From Acidobacteriota bacterium (GTDB lineage: Bacteria > Acidobacteriota > Thermoanaerobaculia > Thermoanaerobaculales > Sulfomarinibacteraceae): 64,000 nt of DNA. Location: contig JAJDNM010000148.1 of NCBI GenBank assembly GCA_022340665.1, forward strand, positions 55,127 to 119,126. Reading direction: 5' to 3'. Position 1 is the first letter of the stretch, and each line of letters starts with the position of its first letter. A program made the position numbers and the translations under genes. This document shows, piece by piece, positions 25,761 through 35,800 of the stretch. Below the pieces are notes generated by a model. That model was given only the letters and a program-made list of their open reading frames with translations, searched no databases and was not told the origin of the DNA.

Positions 25761-27155
25761 TCACCCTTCGAGAGCCAGCAGGAGAGGCTGCTCGAGGGTG
25801 TCCTTGAGCTTTGCCAGGAACCTGGCTGCGTCGGCGCCATCGACGATGCGGTGGTCGTAGGTCAGCGACAGCGGCATCATCAACCGCGGGCGGAATCCTC
25901 CCTCGTGCCACTGCGGCTGGATCCGCCCGCGCGAAACGCCGAGAATCGCCACCTCCGGCCAGTTGACGATCGGCGTGAAGGCGGTGCCGCCGATGCCGCC
26001 GAGGTTGGAGATTGAAAAGGTCCCGCCCTGCATCTCGTCCGGCTTGAGCTTCTTGGAGCGCGCACGATTCGCCAGATCGTCGAGCTCGATTGAAATCTCG
26101 GTCAGGCTCTTGGTGTCGGCCTCGCGGACCACGGGGACCAGCAGACCGCGCTCGGTGTCGACGGCGACGCCGATGTTGACCGAATAGCGGAAGATAATCT
26201 CCTGCCGCGCCATGTCGACCGCGGCGTTGAGGATTGGGTGGGATTTGAGGACCGCGGCGACGATCTTGACCAGCACGGCGGTCATGGTGAGCTTGCCGCC
26301 GGCTGCCGCCACCCGCTCCTTGTAGGCCTTGCGAAACTGCTCGAGATCGGTGATGTCAACGATTTCGTGGTTCGTGACCTGCGGGACTGTTGCCCACGCG
26401 CGGGTCAGGTTTTCAGCCGTGACCTTTCGCACCTTGGTCATTGGTTCCCGGTGGACGGGCCCGAATCGCTCCAGATCCGGCAACTCGAGAGCGGGTGCCG
26501 TACCGGGTGAAGCACTGCCAGTAGACAGGAGTCTGTTGGTCTCGGCCTTGACGTCATCGATCGAAATGCGGCCTCCGGGGCCACTGCCATCGACGTTCGA
26601 CAGATCGATCCCGACCTCTCGCGCGAATCGACGGACGGACGGTGCCGCCGGAATGAGTTTCTTGAATTCGGATTTCGGTATTCGCATTTCGGGATGCGCG
26701 CCGCCCACAGATTTCGAATTTCGAATTTCGAATTTCGAACTTTCCTCACCCTCCTCTTCCCCTTTACTGCTCTGCTCCTCTTCGTCGCGCTCCTCTGCCT
26801 CTTTTCCGTTTTTCTCCTCTGCTCCTTCGGGAGCGGGATCGGGCTCCGCCTCGGGGCTTCGTCGGGATGAGTCGGGTTCGGGATCGGGATCGGTTTCAAC
26901 CGCGCTCTCGTCTTCGACGCTCTCGAGGGTCACGATTGGGGCGTTTTCGCTGAGGACATCACCCTCCTTGACGTGGACCTCGGTCACCGTGCCTGCGGCG
27001 GTCGATGGCACCTCGACGGAGGCCTTCTCGGTCTCGACCTCGATCAGTCCCTGGTCGACCTCGATGAGGTCGCCCACCGAGACCAGGACTGCCACGACAT
27101 CGACACTGTCAACGCCTTCGCCGAGCTCGGGGAGATGAATATTCGTCGTCGCCAT
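25761..27155 (-). CDS. aceF: Pyruvate dehydrogenase E2, dihydrolipoamide acetyltransferase
   Basis: Transfers acetyl groups to CoA in the pyruvate dehydrogenase complex. Domains in order: one lipoyl domain with the lipoylated lysine at about residue 43 (VETEKASVEVPS), a long charged linker at about 85-165, the peripheral subunit-binding domain (PSVRRFAREVG, GPGGRISIDDV) and the catalytic domain ending with DHRIVDG (His near 433). The ATG at 27155 follows GAGGAG by six bases; a GTG one codon earlier is also possible. It starts 10 bases after the aceE stop, so aceE-aceF is an operon. No lipoamide dehydrogenase gene follows; lpdA is with sucAB. The linker is unusual in consisting of the same short DNA words that fill intergenic arrays. 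Confidence 0.95.
   Translation of the reverse strand: MATTNIHLPELGEGVDSVDVVAVLVSVGDLIEVDQGLIEVETEKASVEVPSTAAGTVTEVHVKEGDVLSENAPIVTLESVEDESAVETDPDPEPDSSRRSPEAEPDPAPEGAEEKNGKEAEERDEEEQSSKGEEEGEESSKFEIRNSKSVGGAHPEMRIPKSEFKKLIPAAPSVRRFAREVGIDLSNVDGSGPGGRISIDDVKAETNRLLSTGSASPGTAPALELPDLERFGPVHREPMTKVRKVTAENLTRAWATVPQVTNHEIVDITDLEQFRKAYKERVAAAGGKLTMTAVLVKIVAAVLKSHPILNAAVDMARQEIIFRYSVNIGVAVDTERGLLVPVVREADTKSLTEISIELDDLANRARSKKLKPDEMQGGTFSISNLGGIGGTAFTPIVNWPEVAILGVSRGRIQPQWHEGGFRPRLMMPLSLTYDHRIVDGADAARFLAKLKDTLEQPLLLALEG
26662..26905 (-). repeat. Intergenic-type word arrays inside the aceF linker
   Basis: Within the coding frame, 26662-26744 contains ATTTCGA/GAATTCGG words, including four tandem copies of ATTTCGA. 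At 26752-26830 there are CTCCTCTG and TTTTCTCC words like those at 47373-47461, and at 26826-26905 CGGGATCGGG words like those at 21251-21383. Translation gives the low-complexity linker (SSKFEIRNSKS, EEEQSSKGEEE, DPDPEPD). Confidence 0.7.
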
Positions 27156-27165
27156 CACGGACTCC

Positions 27166-29856
27166 TCAGACGGTCACCGGGTTCGGTGCATCGGCATCGA
27201 TGCCAAACTCGGCGATCGCGGAATCGACAACTTTTCGATCGATCTTGCCGTCCTCGGCCAGCGCGTCGAGGGTCGCGACGACAATCGACTCGGCGTCCAC
27301 CTCGAAGAATCGGCGCAGGGCGGCGCGGCTTTCGGAACGGCCGAAGCCATCGGTGCCGAGGGCTACCGGCGGCCGGGGGAACCATGTGCTGATCGAGTGG
27401 GGGAGGGCCTTGACGTAGTCGGACGCGATCACGTACACGCCCTCGGTATTGCCGAGGCAGCGCTCGATCCAGGTTTCCTTGCGGGCTTCCTCGGCACGGA
27501 ATCGGTTATACCGATCGCAGTCGGCGCCGTCCGTGAAAAGCTCCTTGAACGACGTGATACTCCAGACGTCGGCTGCCACGTTGAACCGTTCGCCCAGGAT
27601 CTCCTGCGCCCTGAGAACCTGGTTGAGGATGGCACCACTTCCGAAGAGATGTGCCTGGAGCTGCGCACCGTCATGATTGGACGGCCTGAACTTGTACATA
27701 CCTCTGAGGATGCCCTCCTCGCAGTCAGCGGGCTGAACGGGCATCGGATAGGGCTCGTTTTCGACGGTGATGTAGTAGAAGACGTCCTCCTGCTCCGCGT
27801 ACATGCGGCGAATTCCGTCTTTGATGATGGCGGCGAGCTCGAACGCAAACGCGGGATCGTAAGCCTTCAGGTTCGGCACCGGATAGGCAAGCAGGTGGGA
27901 GTTTCCGTCCTGGTGCTGGAGGCCTTCGCCGTTCAGGGTGGTTCGTCCCGCCGTACCGCCGATCATGAAACCTCGGCTTCTCATGTCTCCCGCCGCCCAC
28001 ACCAGATCGCCGATCCTCTGCATGCCGAACATCGAATAGAACACGAAGAAGGGGATCGTGTTGATGCCGTGGGTCGCGTGGGCGCATCCGGCGGCGATGA
28101 AGGAGCTCATCGATCCGGCCTCGGTGATGCCCTCCTCGAGGAGTTGCCCGTCCTTGGCCTCGTGGTAATACATCAAGGTGTTGGCGTCCACCGGTTCGTA
28201 AAGCTGTCCGGCGTGGGAGTAGATACCGATCAGCCGGAAGAGGGATTCCATTCCGAAGGTCCGTGCCTCGTCGGGGATGATCGGCACGATCAGCTTGCCG
28301 AGCTGCTGGTCCTTGAGCAACTTGGTGAGAATGCGCACGAAAACGCCGGTCGTCGAGATGTCGCGGCCGTCGGAACCCTCGGAAAACTCTGCGAAGAGCG
28401 TATCCGGAGGCGGGTTGAGGGGCTCACACCGCACGCCCCGGGTTGGAACATGACCACCCAGCTTCGCCCGGTGTTCCTGCAGATAAACGAGTTCGGGGCT
28501 GCCCTCTGGTGGACGGTAGAAGGTCGCGTTTCGCGCCTCCTCGTCCGACAGGGGAATCCCGAAGCGGGTTCGGAACTCGAGTAGCTCATCCTGCGCGAGC
28601 TTCTTCTGCTGGTGGGTGATGTTGCGCCCCTCGCCTGACTCACCGAGCCCGTAGCCCTTGATGGTGCGGGCGAGAATGACCGTCGGCTGACCCGTGTGCT
28701 CGATCGCCGCCCTGTAGGCCGCGTAGACCTTGGTCGGGTCGTGACCCCCGAGCCGCAGACGACGGAGCTGTTCGTCCGACATGTCTTCGACCATCTCTGA
28801 GAGTTCCGGATACTTGCCGAAGAAATGTTCGCGGACGTACGCGCCATCCGATGTCGAGTACTTCTGGCTTTCACCATCGACGACCTCACCCATCCGCCGA
28901 ACCAACAATCCCTGATCATCTCTGGCGAGCAGCGGGTCCCAGTCTTCGCCCCAGATGACCTTGATGACGTTCCAGCCGGCGCCGCGGAAATGGCCCTCGA
29001 GCTCCTGGATGATCTTGCCGTTTCCGCGCACGGGCCCATCGAGCCGCTGCAGGTTGCAATTGACCACGAAGATCAAATTGTCGAGCTTCTCCCGGCCCGC
29101 CAGTGAGATCGCGCCGAGGGCTTCGGGTTCGTCGGTTTCGCCATCGCCGAGGAAGGCCCAGACCTTGTGATCGGATTTCGGGTGGAGGCCGCGATCCTCG
29201 AGGTAATGATTGAAACGTGCTTGGTAAATGGCCATGATCGGTCCGAGCCCCATCGAAACGGTGGGGAACTCCCAGAAGTCGGGCATGAGCCACGGGTGGG
29301 GGTAGGATGACAGGCCGCCACCCAAGCCGTCCCGTAACTCGCGGCGGAAGTTGAAAAGATGCTTTTCGCTGAGACGGCCTTCGAGGTACGCGCGCGCGTA
29401 TATGCCGGGCGAGGCGTGGCCCTGGAAATAGATCTGGTCGCCGTCATAGTGCTCTCCCTTGCCGTGGAAGAAGTGGTTGAAGCCGACCTCGTAGAGGGTA
29501 GCGGCCGATGCGTAGGTCGAGATGTGGCCGCCGATACCGTCCTCCTCGAGGTTGGCCCGAACCACCATCGCCATCGCATTCCAGCGGACGAGACTCTTGA
29601 TGCGGCGCTCGATTTCACGGCTTCCAGGGTACGGCGGCTGGTGGGAGACCGGAATCGAGTTGATGTGCGGAGTGGTCGCCTTGAACGGAATCGCCACCCC
29701 GGCCTTCCGCGCGTGGATTCGAAGATCTTCGAGAAGGTGGCGAACGCGTTCGGGTCCTCCGTGATCGAGGACCCAGTCCAGTGACTCCAGCCACTCGCGG
29801 GTCTCGATCGCGCTGTTGTTCTCGCTTGAGATGTCAGCCTCGGTGCCGTTGCTCAT
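27166..29856 (-). CDS. aceE: Pyruvate dehydrogenase E1, homodimeric AceE type
   Basis: Decarboxylates pyruvate with thiamine diphosphate and passes the acetyl group to E2. The 896-residue length is close to E. coli AceE (887). Recognisable blocks are GGHISTYASAATLYEVGFNHFF, QGHASPGIYARA, the ThDP site GDGETDEPEA...NCNLQRLDGPVRGNG, TIKGYGLGESGEG and GRTTLNGEGLQHQDG. The ATG at 29856 is preceded by AGAGGT; the upstream open frame lacks a ribosome site. The leader region is long (over 500 bases to the next gene) and holds a MITE-like element and an inverted word array. Confidence 0.96.
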   Translation of the reverse strand: MSNGTEADISSENNSAIETREWLESLDWVLDHGGPERVRHLLEDLRIHARKAGVAIPFKATTPHINSIPVSHQPPYPGSREIERRIKSLVRWNAMAMVVRANLEEDGIGGHISTYASAATLYEVGFNHFFHGKGEHYDGDQIYFQGHASPGIYARAYLEGRLSEKHLFNFRRELRDGLGGGLSSYPHPWLMPDFWEFPTVSMGLGPIMAIYQARFNHYLEDRGLHPKSDHKVWAFLGDGETDEPEALGAISLAGREKLDNLIFVVNCNLQRLDGPVRGNGKIIQELEGHFRGAGWNVIKVIWGEDWDPLLARDDQGLLVRRMGEVVDGESQKYSTSDGAYVREHFFGKYPELSEMVEDMSDEQLRRLRLGGHDPTKVYAAYRAAIEHTGQPTVILARTIKGYGLGESGEGRNITHQQKKLAQDELLEFRTRFGIPLSDEEARNATFYRPPEGSPELVYLQEHRAKLGGHVPTRGVRCEPLNPPPDTLFAEFSEGSDGRDISTTGVFVRILTKLLKDQQLGKLIVPIIPDEARTFGMESLFRLIGIYSHAGQLYEPVDANTLMYYHEAKDGQLLEEGITEAGSMSSFIAAGCAHATHGINTIPFFVFYSMFGMQRIGDLVWAAGDMRSRGFMIGGTAGRTTLNGEGLQHQDGNSHLLAYPVPNLKAYDPAFAFELAAIIKDGIRRMYAEQEDVFYYITVENEPYPMPVQPADCEEGILRGMYKFRPSNHDGAQLQAHLFGSGAILNQVLRAQEILGERFNVAADVWSITSFKELFTDGADCDRYNRFRAEEARKETWIERCLGNTEGVYVIASDYVKALPHSISTWFPRPPVALGTDGFGRSESRAALRRFFEVDAESIVVATLDALAEDGKIDRKVVDSAIAEFGIDADAPNPVTV

Positions 29857-30365
29857 GTTGACCTCTGGGTGCTGGTGTCGCGACGCCCTGACCGGGCTCA
29901 TTCTCATAACAACCGAAACGGCGAACGTGTTTCAATTGAGCGTGGTCTTCTCACCAGGTGTCTACTGCGGCCGGCGAATGGCAGCCATCTGCCGTGCTTT
30001 TCGCAAATCGTGCTCCTCTCCCCGCCGACAACAGCGCAAGGTGGCCGAGGGCTCGCCTGAAGGCGAGCCCATTGGACGCGCGCTGGTGACGGTGAGACAC
30101 AAGCGCCGAAGGCGCGCCGTAACGCAGTGCAACTACGCCTGCGTCGCTCGATTTGTGAAAAACACAAAAACTCACTACCCTTCGCCGCCCTCGTTACGAA
30201 ACCTGGTGAGATGACCGGGTAAGACTGAAGATAGTAGCAGGAAATGACCAACGCCGGGAAGTTGAGAGTTGCGAGTTAAGAATTAAGAGGGGTCGTCAAT
30301 TCGTTCGTGGTTGATCTGTCAGGATGGGTAAAACTCTAAGCTCTGAATTCTTGAACTCTGAATTC
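29857..30365. other. Gene-free 509-base region between aceE and the GGDEF/EAL gene
   Basis: I see no convincing gene. Two overlapping open frames here (plus 29816-30214 and minus 29904-30251) have arginine/cysteine-rich translations and simply read across a palindromic element. The region contains the aceE leader (a weak TTGAAA at 29930-29935 on the minus strand is the only -35-like box I found), a 172-bp inverted-repeat element (29994-30165) and a word array (30259-30370). Confidence 0.7.
29994..30165. mobile_element. MITE-like element with 20-bp terminal inverted repeats
   Basis: The 20 bases at 29994-30013 and 30146-30165 are inverted copies matching at 17 of 20 positions (core CGATTTGCGAAAA against CGATTTGTGAAAA). 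Inside are perfect hairpins: GGGCTCGCC-TGAA-GGCGAGCCC at 30049-30070, GCGCC-GAA-GGCGC at 30103-30115 and ACGCAG/CTGCGT at 30122-30144. There is no open frame of substance and no clear target-site duplication. The structure fits a non-autonomous element or a palindromic REP-type unit. Confidence 0.5.
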
Positions 30366-30370
30366 TCAGG
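30259..30370 (+). repeat. Inverted word array, GAGAGTT / GAATTC words
   Basis: Left arm 30259-30290 (GTTGAGAGTTGCGAGTTAAG) and right arm 30331-30369 (AACTCTAAGCTCTGAATTC and copies) are inverted. The right arm runs into the stop codon of the GGDEF/EAL gene. The words match those of the array at 63634-63730. Confidence 0.82.
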
Positions 30371-32624
30371 TGGCAGCGCCGGGTCGCGCGGCCGAGCCTT
30401 GCATGCGATCGGCGAGAATCTTCGCGAGGTGATTGGGGTGACTGGCTGTCCTTTCGAGCAGACTCTCGGCGACCTCTCGCGGCAGTGGTGGCGCGATGAA
30501 GTACCCCTGGACCATGTTGACGTCGAGGTCGACCAGCGCCTCGAACTGCGACCGCGTCTGTACACCCTCTGCGACCGTGTCCTTGCCGAGATTCTTGGCG
30601 AGGGTGACAATCGTGCGCACGATCTCGGAACTTTCCTCGTCCTCGAGCATGCGCGAGACGAAGGAGTAGTCGATCTTGAGGGTGTCAATCTCGAAACGCC
30701 TCAAGTACGCGAGGGAGGAGTATCCGGTACCGAAGTCGTCGATACTGATTGCAATGTCGAGGGCACGAAGTTGCTCGAGCACCGCCGACGCGTACTGCGC
30801 GTTTTCCATGAGCACGCTTTCGGTAACTTCGAGCTTGAGGCTCTGACCGTAGAGCCCGCTATTGCGAAGAATCAGGTCGATACCAGCGACGACGTCCGGC
30901 CGCATCAACTGAGTCGTAGAGAGGTTGACCGACATCGTGGTGCGACTGTGGGCCCGGTACTTCTGGTGCCAGTTGCGCAGTTGCTTGCAGGCCTCCTCGG
31001 CCACCCAGCGGTCGAGCTGAATGATGGCGCCCATCTCCTCGGCGACCGAGATGAAATCACCCGGCATCAGAAGCCCCCGCTCGGGGTGCTGCCACCTGAC
31101 CAAGGCCTCGAAGCCGGCGATATGGCCATCGCCGATTGCGACGATCGGCTGGTAAAAGACCCTGAACTCCTGGCGGGCGAGCGCGCGGCGCAGATCGTTT
31201 TCGAGACGCAGGGTTGCCACCACCTGCCGGTGCATCTGATCGTCGAACACGACGAAGCTGTTGCGGCCCTGCGCCTTCGCTCGATACATCGCGGTGTCGG
31301 AGTCACGGAGTAGATCGTCCGGGCGTTCACACTCCGGGCTCCAGAGGGCGATTCCGATGCTGATCGTGGCAAAGACCTCGTTACCGTCGAGGTCGAACGG
31401 CACCTTGAATTCCTCTTGAATCCTTTCCGCCGCCACTGTTGCACCGCGGATATCCTTGATGTCTTCGACCAGGATCACGAACTCGTCACCGCCGAAGCGA
31501 GCAACCGTGTCGCCCGGTCGGCACGCCTTCTCGACACGTTCGGCGATCGCTTTCAGCAGCTTGTCTCCATGCATGTGCCCGAGGCTGTCGTTGACATTCT
31601 TGAATCGATCGAGGTCGAAAAAGAGCACGGCGAAACCCTGATCCGGGTCGCGCTGGGCTCTGGCAAATGCGTGGCGGAGCCTGTCGACGAGCACCGCCCG
31701 ATTGGGCAGGCCGGTTAACGGGTCCTGGAGGCCCGAGCTGCGAACCGTTTCTTTCGCCTGGGCGTCCTGATCGATGTCGATCTGCCGGCCGACGGCACGT
31801 ATCGCCCTGCCATTCGAATCTTCGACAACCTCGCCGCGGGTCAGCATCCAGCGGTATTCACCGCTCTTGGTCAACATTCGGTACCGCTGCTCGATGACCG
31901 AGATCTCTCCGGCGATGCCCGCATCGAGGATAGCGCGCAGCCTCGTGAGATCCTCGGGGTGCACCCGGCTGAGCCAGCTCTCCAGTGTGTCCTCGATCTC
32001 TCCTGGCGCATAGCCCAGCATCTCCTTCCACCGATCGGAGAAATGCACGGACTCGGTGGCGAGATCGAGGTCCCAGATGCCGTCGTCGAGGCCTCCGCTG
32101 GCAATCAGGAAGCGCTGATATTCCTGTTGCATCTCCTCCTGCAGAGTACGCAGGTCGTCCAGCTCCCGCAGGCGCATCTCGATCAGGCTCAACCGGGTCG
32201 CCAGGAGCTTGTGGTCGAGGGGCAACATTACGAAGTCGCTGACACCGAGCTCGAGAATATCGGCCAGGTTCACAGTGGCATCGTGGGGTACGAGGGCGAG
32301 AACAGCGCAGGAATCGATTCCGGGAGCCGGGTTGAGCGAGGTCGCCAGCTTGGAGGCCGTCTGATGCCCCATGCTCCAGTCGATGATGGCCAAGTCGGGA
32401 ATGTTCTTCCGCGCCGAGTAACGCACCGCCCACGGGTTGCGTTGGTGTGTCGGGAGGTAGCCTCGATCACTCAGCAGACCGCAGAGCTCGTCCCCGAGCT
32501 CGTGGTCTCCGGTGCACACCAGAGCTTCGCGCTTTCTATCCTCGCGCGAACGCACGAGACGCCCCTCCTGCGATGGAGGAGGCTGTCGTTTTCGCCAGAA
32601 ATCAAGGCTGAACGGTGCCATCAC
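30366..32624 (-). CDS. GGDEF-EAL c-di-GMP turnover protein with receiver-like and PAS domains
   Basis: A 752-residue signalling protein. An N-terminal receiver-like domain at about 30-150 (LAIIDWSMGHQ, VSDFVMLPLD) is followed by a PAS/PAC domain at about 165-285 (IWDLDLATESVHFSDRWKEM, GYAPGEIEDT, GEYRWML), a GGDEF domain (FGGDEFVILVED near 378) and an EAL domain (GFEALVRWQHP near 505, SIDDFGTGYSSLAYL, KIDYSFV, AEGVQT). Both catalytic motifs are intact, so it could make or degrade cyclic di-GMP; which activity dominates cannot be read. No transmembrane segment is seen. It is divergent from the TamB-Omp85 gene with 217 bases between starts. Confidence 0.93.
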   Translation of the reverse strand: MMAPFSLDFWRKRQPPPSQEGRLVRSREDRKREALVCTGDHELGDELCGLLSDRGYLPTHQRNPWAVRYSARKNIPDLAIIDWSMGHQTASKLATSLNPAPGIDSCAVLALVPHDATVNLADILELGVSDFVMLPLDHKLLATRLSLIEMRLRELDDLRTLQEEMQQEYQRFLIASGGLDDGIWDLDLATESVHFSDRWKEMLGYAPGEIEDTLESWLSRVHPEDLTRLRAILDAGIAGEISVIEQRYRMLTKSGEYRWMLTRGEVVEDSNGRAIRAVGRQIDIDQDAQAKETVRSSGLQDPLTGLPNRAVLVDRLRHAFARAQRDPDQGFAVLFFDLDRFKNVNDSLGHMHGDKLLKAIAERVEKACRPGDTVARFGGDEFVILVEDIKDIRGATVAAERIQEEFKVPFDLDGNEVFATISIGIALWSPECERPDDLLRDSDTAMYRAKAQGRNSFVVFDDQMHRQVVATLRLENDLRRALARQEFRVFYQPIVAIGDGHIAGFEALVRWQHPERGLLMPGDFISVAEEMGAIIQLDRWVAEEACKQLRNWHQKYRAHSRTTMSVNLSTTQLMRPDVVAGIDLILRNSGLYGQSLKLEVTESVLMENAQYASAVLEQLRALDIAISIDDFGTGYSSLAYLRRFEIDTLKIDYSFVSRMLEDEESSEIVRTIVTLAKNLGKDTVAEGVQTRSQFEALVDLDVNMVQGYFIAPPLPREVAESLLERTASHPNHLAKILADRMQGSAARPGAAT

Positions 32625-32841
32625 ACCTTTTCTGGCCGAACCTTTCGGTCCGGTCCGAAGCTACTCTCCGGTCAAGAAGCAAGCACATGCCTACCGATTT
32701 AAGTCTAGCATCGACGGCCTGCAATCAGCGAGGTCACAATCGTCGGAAGTGTCCAAATAGAGAGGTTTTGCGGCTTGAAAAGGTGAGTCGACGCCGATTG
32801 AAAGGCAGATGGTTTGCAAGCCTCGCGTGTAAACTCTGGAG

Positions 32842-35800
32842 ATGAAGCGCACCCGACGCCTCCTCGGCATAGCCGTCGTGACCCTGGTGGGGTTGCTGGT
32901 CGCGTTGCTCCTCGTCATCCATCTCCCCGGCGTTCAACGGGCAGTCTGGGAGCGCGTGACGGCCTCGATCGAGGAGGCCAGCGGATGGCGAGTCGAGAGC
33001 GAACAGGTGTCTTTCAGAGTCCTGCCGACGAGGTTCAGGGCCTCAAATCTCGAGCTGACGACGGGTGGTCGCCGCGTCGCATCGATCGAGAACCTCGAGG
33101 CGACATGGCGGTGGCGGAAAGTCGTTTCAGCACCGTACAGACTTGAAACGCTACTCGTCGACGGCGTGCGACTCGATCTTGATGCGCTTCCAGGACGCTC
33201 GGAGTCGGCCGGTTCGAAGTCAATCGGCCCGCTGGATTTCATCGAGGTTCAAGAGCTGCGTATTCGAAAAGTGGCCGGTGCGGGATCGATCGCCGAAACC
33301 GAAGTGGTCGTCGACGGGCTGAACGTCGAGAGTCGCCTGGTGTCCGGATCCGTCACGGCAACCCTGTCAGCCGATCAGTTGACCCTCGACAGGGCTGGCC
33401 GGGTATTCGATCTGGGCGTGGTGGCCGCTGAGGTTGCTGGATCAGCGGAAGGGCTGCGGGTGACGGGTCTCGAGCTCGATTCACCGGCGGTCAGCGTGCA
33501 GGTCAGCGGAGAGGTTTCGTTCGACTCCGGGGTGGCCGGCGAATTCCAGGTGAGGACAGGGGTCGATGTGGCAAATCTCGCAAGCTGGTGGGATCCGAAC
33601 CTCGCGACCGGCCTCCAACCCTCGGGGCACCTCCAGCTCGAGGGCTCGGTGGCCTTCGGCGGGGACGCCGGGCCGAGGATCGACCTCGAACACCGCGGCG
33701 ATGCGATTCGAGTTGCGGGCTACGACCTCGGAGAGATCGGCTTCTCCCTGGTCGATAGCGTGCCGAGTGTAAGACTGGCACATCAGGAGTGGGGCCGAGC
33801 CGAGCTGATGTTCTCGGGACCGGGCGCCGTGGTCGTCAGGGCATCCCTGAAAGAGGCGCCTGTCGATGATCTGCTGACGCTCGCCGCCCCGCGTGTCGCG
33901 GACCTGGTCGGGCGGCCCACGAACGTCAGCGGTGAGATCGACGGAACGCTCACCTATCCAGTCGTTGCCGACCTTCTCGCCGGCCACTTCGACCTCGTCG
34001 TGCATTCGCCGAGGGGCAGAATGGCCATTCGCGCCGCGGGGGGGGAGAGCTCCTGGCGGCTGGAAGAGCTCGAGGTCCTCGCTGCCGGAACCGAGATTCA
34101 TGCGAGCGGAACTGTTGACGCCGAATCCGGCATCGATCTTCGAGCCGATCTCACCTCGGCCGCCCCGACACGGATGCTCGAACCGTTCGAGATGTCGATG
34201 CCGTCGATCGAAGGAGACCTGGTCGCCGGAGGGCCTCTCGAAGGTGAGGTGACGATGAGCGGTCCGCTGACGGCACCCCATTTCTCGGGTTCTCTCGAAT
34301 GGCGCGAACCGGAAATCGCGGGACGTAGTTTTTCGGCTCTGACCGCTACGCTCTCGGGTTCCACCGAATCCCTCGATTGGGGGGTCGAGCTGTCACTCGC
34401 TCCAGGAGCTTCATGCGTCGCGTCCGGATGGGCGCAACCAATGGAGCGGAAGATCGCGGGCGACTGGGAGGTGCGGGCCGACGACCTCGCGGAGTTCGTG
34501 CCGTTGCTTGCGCCGTCGATGCAGTTGACTCTGTCGGGGGCCGTCACCGCGAACGGAGCCGTCGCAGCTGCGAATGCTTCATTTCGAGTGAATGGCGAGA
34601 TCATCGGGTCGAATGTGCAGATCGGCAAGTGGGTGATCGACACCCTCGGGGCAACCTTTTTCGCCACACCTCAAATCGTCGATGTAAGCGAGATCTCAGT
34701 TGAAGCATATTCGGGCGTACTGACGGGCGCGATCTCGTTACCGGTTGCACAGCTCTCGGATCCGATCAACATCGACCTCAGCTGGTCTGACCTGGATCTG
34801 GCCGCGTTTCCGGTAGAAGTTCCTGCGGCAATAACCGGTGAGATGGCCGGCGAGCTGCACCTTGCTGGCAGTTTCGATCGTCCGCAGGGTGAGGCCGTCT
34901 TTTCATGGGTGCCTGTGGCCGAGGTTCCTCTGCTGGAAAGCCTGGTTCTGCGAGGCGAGCTCGCGGACGGCAAGCTGTCCGTATCCACGAAGCAGTTCGA
35001 AACGGTTTCCGGTCCCGGGACCATCCGGGCCGAGATTCCGTTTGGAGACCTCCCATTGCCGGAGTGGTTTTGGCCCGAGGCTCCGGGTGGTCCGGTCAGC
35101 GCGACAGTGCGAGCCGACGGCGTGAAATCGGGTCCGTTCCTCCAGGTCCTCGGTCTGGACGACTTTCAGGCGGAAGCCGAGACCGATCTGCGGGCGGAGA
35201 TTGCGTGGGATCCGGCAACCGGGGAACGGCCAGAGCTGACGGTCGAGGCGAGAGATTTCAGGGTGTCGAACCTGCCCGGCGAGCTCGTCGCCGAGGGTCC
35301 GTTGGCGATCTCCGTGAAGGGCGAGCGTGTGGAAATAGAACCCTTTGTGCTTGCCGGGGAGGGCAGCCGGCTCGAGGGATCAGCGACCTATGATCCGGGT
35401 GCCGGACTGGTCCGGGGGCGGTTTCGAGCGCGGGTGGCACCGGCCGTGGCCAACATGCTGCCGTACCCGGTAGCGATCGACGAACCGATCGAGATCGGCG
35501 CCGACGTGCAGGTGCCGGCCGACCTGGCGACCGCAGCTGGCGGCGTACGGGGCCAGTTCACCGTGGATCACCGCGGCGGGCGGATCGTGGTTCGTGATCC
35601 GCCAGTGGAGGTCCGTGATGCACATCTGGTGGTGGACTACGGCGGTGGCGCCTTCGATATCACTGATGGCACCGCGATTGTCAACCACGGACAGGTGGAC
35701 ATCAGTGGTGGGTGGGACCCTGTAAGCGGCGAGGGCGTTGATCTGGAGTTCGACGGCGTGACTGTCATGGCCGCCGGCATCCTTTCGAAGTGGAACGGCA

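Noticed and set aside
29816..30251. Small genes on either strand in the aceE leader
   Set aside because: Both frames read through palindromic sequence, have Arg/Cys-rich translations and no ribosome sites.
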